Shown here piece after piece: positions 5,591-6,845 of a stretch of 6,845 nucleotides of DNA. Positions within the stretch are counted from its first letter, which is position 1. Every line of letters starts with the position of its first letter. The position numbers and the translations under genes are program-made. The notes below the pieces were generated by a model, which ran no database searches, was not told where the DNA came from, and was given only the letters and a program-made list of their open reading frames with translations. Origin of the DNA: Desulfobacterales bacterium (GTDB taxonomy: Bacteria > Desulfobacterota > DSM-4660 > Desulfatiglandales > Desulfatiglandaceae); the NCBI GenBank assembly GCA_022013615.1, contig JAKLQB010000674.1, positions 1 through 6,845 of the forward strand, in the 5' to 3' direction.

Positions 5591-6493
5591 TCAAAAAGTT
5601 CTCTCCTTAATAACCTTTAAACCGAAAACACCTAATAGTTTTCCAATATGATCGCAATTTTTAATCAAATATTTCATAAATATATGCTGGCCTATCAAAA
5701 CGGAAAAGGGTAACATTATAGTATATATTAAAAAAGCAACAACCGATTTCAAAATACTATTAAGAGATGCATCCTTTGAATTAATTAGTCCCCGCAACAA
5801 AGCCCTTCTTAAAAAATAAGATCTTTTGCATCGCTCAGGCGGAACTATTTCATATACAGGTGCCTCATCACACCAAATAAATTTCCGGCCTTTTTCAATC
5901 ATTCTTTTAAAAAAATCAACATCTTCACCACCTGTTCTACCAAAATCAGGATTAAACAGATTGTCCTCATCATTAAAGATTTTTTTCGTTAATAAAACAT
6001 TCCCAGTACGCGTATCCTTGGGATTCTGTAAAATTGTTCCGGTCTTAAACGACCGTCTTTCACAGAGTTTTCCCTTAATTATCCATTTGGGCGGTTCTTC
6101 TTCGAAATGTGGTTTTACCGGGCCAAGAACACCGTCAGCCCGATATTCATTATGTGTTTTATACAGATTGAGAAGCCATGTATTTACAGGGAATTCATCA
6201 TCATCAATAAAGGCAACAAAGTCGCCGGTTGCATTTTGAACAGCTTTATTTCTTACAAGCGCAAAATTTTTCTCAGGCTCAACATAATAATCTATATGAA
6301 CTAAAGATTGTGTCTTAATATCTGCAACTATATTTTTTGCAGACTGCTTATAATCATTATCAACTACAACTATAGAATATGTAAACAATTCATCAGGTTT
6401 TTGATCTTGAAGCTTTTTCAATAATCGCTCTAATAATTTCGACCTCTTATAGGTACAAATACATACGCAAATATGATCTGTTTTAGCAACCAT
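5591..6493 (-). CDS. Glycosyltransferase family 2 protein (GT-A fold) with hydrophobic C-terminal segment
   Basis: A 300-residue inverting-type glycosyltransferase expected to add a sugar to the growing glycan at the inner face of the cytoplasmic membrane. GT2 landmarks are complete: ICTYKR (12-17) for the nucleotide, VVVDND (42-47), the N-A-T-G-D segment (87-91) before the metal-binding DDDE (97-100), and GGEDVDFF (188-195) carrying the acceptor-activating ED pair. Residues 247-272 form one hydrophobic segment that probably anchors the protein to the membrane, followed by a basic tail. The ATG is one base after the TAG stop of the ligase gene, implying translational coupling; only a weak purine stretch (AAAGAAA) precedes it. 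The specific sugar is not deducible. No sign of truncation. Confidence 0.92.
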   Translation of the reverse strand: MVAKTDHICVCICTYKRSKLLERLLKKLQDQKPDELFTYSIVVVDNDYKQSAKNIVADIKTQSLVHIDYYVEPEKNFALVRNKAVQNATGDFVAFIDDDEFPVNTWLLNLYKTHNEYRADGVLGPVKPHFEEEPPKWIIKGKLCERRSFKTGTILQNPKDTRTGNVLLTKKIFNDEDNLFNPDFGRTGGEDVDFFKRMIEKGRKFIWCDEAPVYEIVPPERCKRSYFLRRALLRGLINSKDASLNSILKSVVAFLIYTIMLPFSVLIGQHIFMKYLIKNCDHIGKLLGVFGLKVIKERTF

Positions 6494-6494
6494 A

Positions 6495-6845
6495 CTAATT
6501 TCTTTTAAAAAGGCTTTTGCTTGGTTCTTTCAGCCGCGAAGGCGAGACATGCCACACATTGACTGCCACAAGGAGGAAAATAAACCAAATCAGATGTGTT
6601 GGCCTGGCAAAACTGCTTTCAGTGTAATTGTGTATCAGCGCAAGGACCAGCAAAATTAGACGAACCCTACCATATTCAAAATCTAACCGGCACTGCCGCA
6701 ACGCACCTCTTAGAGCTGAAATGATAACGAATCCGAAGAGCAATAAGCCGACAAGACCCAGATTCAAGAAGATATCTATGTATCCGTTATGCGCCTGTCC
6801 AGGCCCCCAGATGTGAGTTTCCTTAAGATACTCCCCTATAGCAGG
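6495..6845 (-). CDS. O-antigen ligase / Wzy polymerase family membrane protein, C-terminal part
   Basis: The frame is open to the right edge, giving 116 visible C-terminal residues; the TTG at 6767 is not the start, since the frame continues upstream of it. Visible residues 14-33 read G-P-G-Q-A-H-N-G-Y-I-D-I-F-L-N-L-G-L-V-G, the Wzy_C (PF04932) signature in which the periplasmic His next to Asn is important in WaaL-type ligases. Three hydrophobic segments follow, at about 23-44, 58-70 and 82-97, with N-Y-T-E-S-S-F between the last two as in family members. The protein would act at the periplasmic face, either polymerising repeat units or joining glycan to a lipid or protein acceptor; these roles cannot be separated from this fragment. 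It is followed after one base by the GT2 gene, in the same operon. Confidence 0.88.
   Translation of the reverse strand, partial: PAIGEYLKETHIWGPGQAHNGYIDIFLNLGLVGLLLFGFVIISALRGALRQCRLDFEYGRVRLILLVLALIHNYTESSFARPTHLIWFIFLLVAVNVWHVSPSRLKEPSKSLFKRN

Noticed and set aside
5826..6304. Plus-strand ORFs of 137 and 65 codons inside the GT2 gene
   Set aside because: They are antisense to the catalytic core of a well-supported glycosyltransferase and have no domain signature.
6495..6767. Complete 90-residue protein starting at TTG 6767
   Set aside because: The frame is open upstream to the window edge and the Wzy_C signature spans the TTG, so this is the C-terminal end of a larger membrane protein.
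1..6845. CRISPR array, tRNA or rRNA genes, riboswitch
   Set aside because: No regularly spaced direct repeats and no cloverleaf or rRNA-like sequence were seen on reading both strands.

Overview
This window is an AT-rich stretch (GC looks to be in the high 30s per cent, estimated by eye) of a Gram-negative-type bacterial surface or exopolysaccharide locus. All convincing genes are on the minus strand, so the locus reads from the right edge to the left edge. The gene content (O-antigen ligase/polymerase family protein, two glycosyltransferases, secreted beta-helix protein, polysaccharide deacetylase) and a possible REP-associated transposase start at the left edge would fit Desulfobacterota-like or other environmental bacteria. 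The taxonomic guess is weak and no marker gene is present.

Layout in transcription order: (1) 6845-6495, C-terminal part of an O-antigen ligase/Wzy-family membrane protein, cut by the window edge; (2) 6493-5591, GT2 glycosyltransferase starting one base after the previous stop; (3) 5525-4428, GT4-like glycosyltransferase with a degenerate EX7E motif, after a 65-bp gap containing an inverted repeat; (4) 4411-3248, a soluble alpha/alpha-toroid-like protein of a family common in polysaccharide loci but, to my knowledge, functionally uncharacterised; (5) 3233-1602, an exported pectate-lyase-superfamily (right-handed beta-helix) protein; (6) 1436-408, a polysaccharide deacetylase (NodB-like) after a 165-bp AT-rich gap. 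For genes 4 and 5 the longest open frames begin upstream and overlap the preceding gene, but each has a near-perfect AAGGAG Shine-Dalgarno just after the preceding stop that points to an internal ATG. I therefore moved both starts.

The left 407 bases hold no full gene. Bases 1-141 (minus strand) look like the leader and first codons of a REP-associated tyrosine transposase (protein beginning MARAKR). Just outside it is a 28-codon ORF with a strong ribosome binding site whose frame runs into the putative element, which suggests a gene start interrupted by the insertion.

Working model: the two glycosyltransferases build a lipid-linked repeat unit or chain in the cytoplasm, the ligase/polymerase acts on it at the periplasmic face, and the toroid protein, exported beta-helix protein and deacetylase modify, trim or epimerise the polymer. 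The toroid/beta-helix pair is the part most likely to be undescribed biochemistry. The rest is a recognisable polysaccharide biosynthesis cassette.
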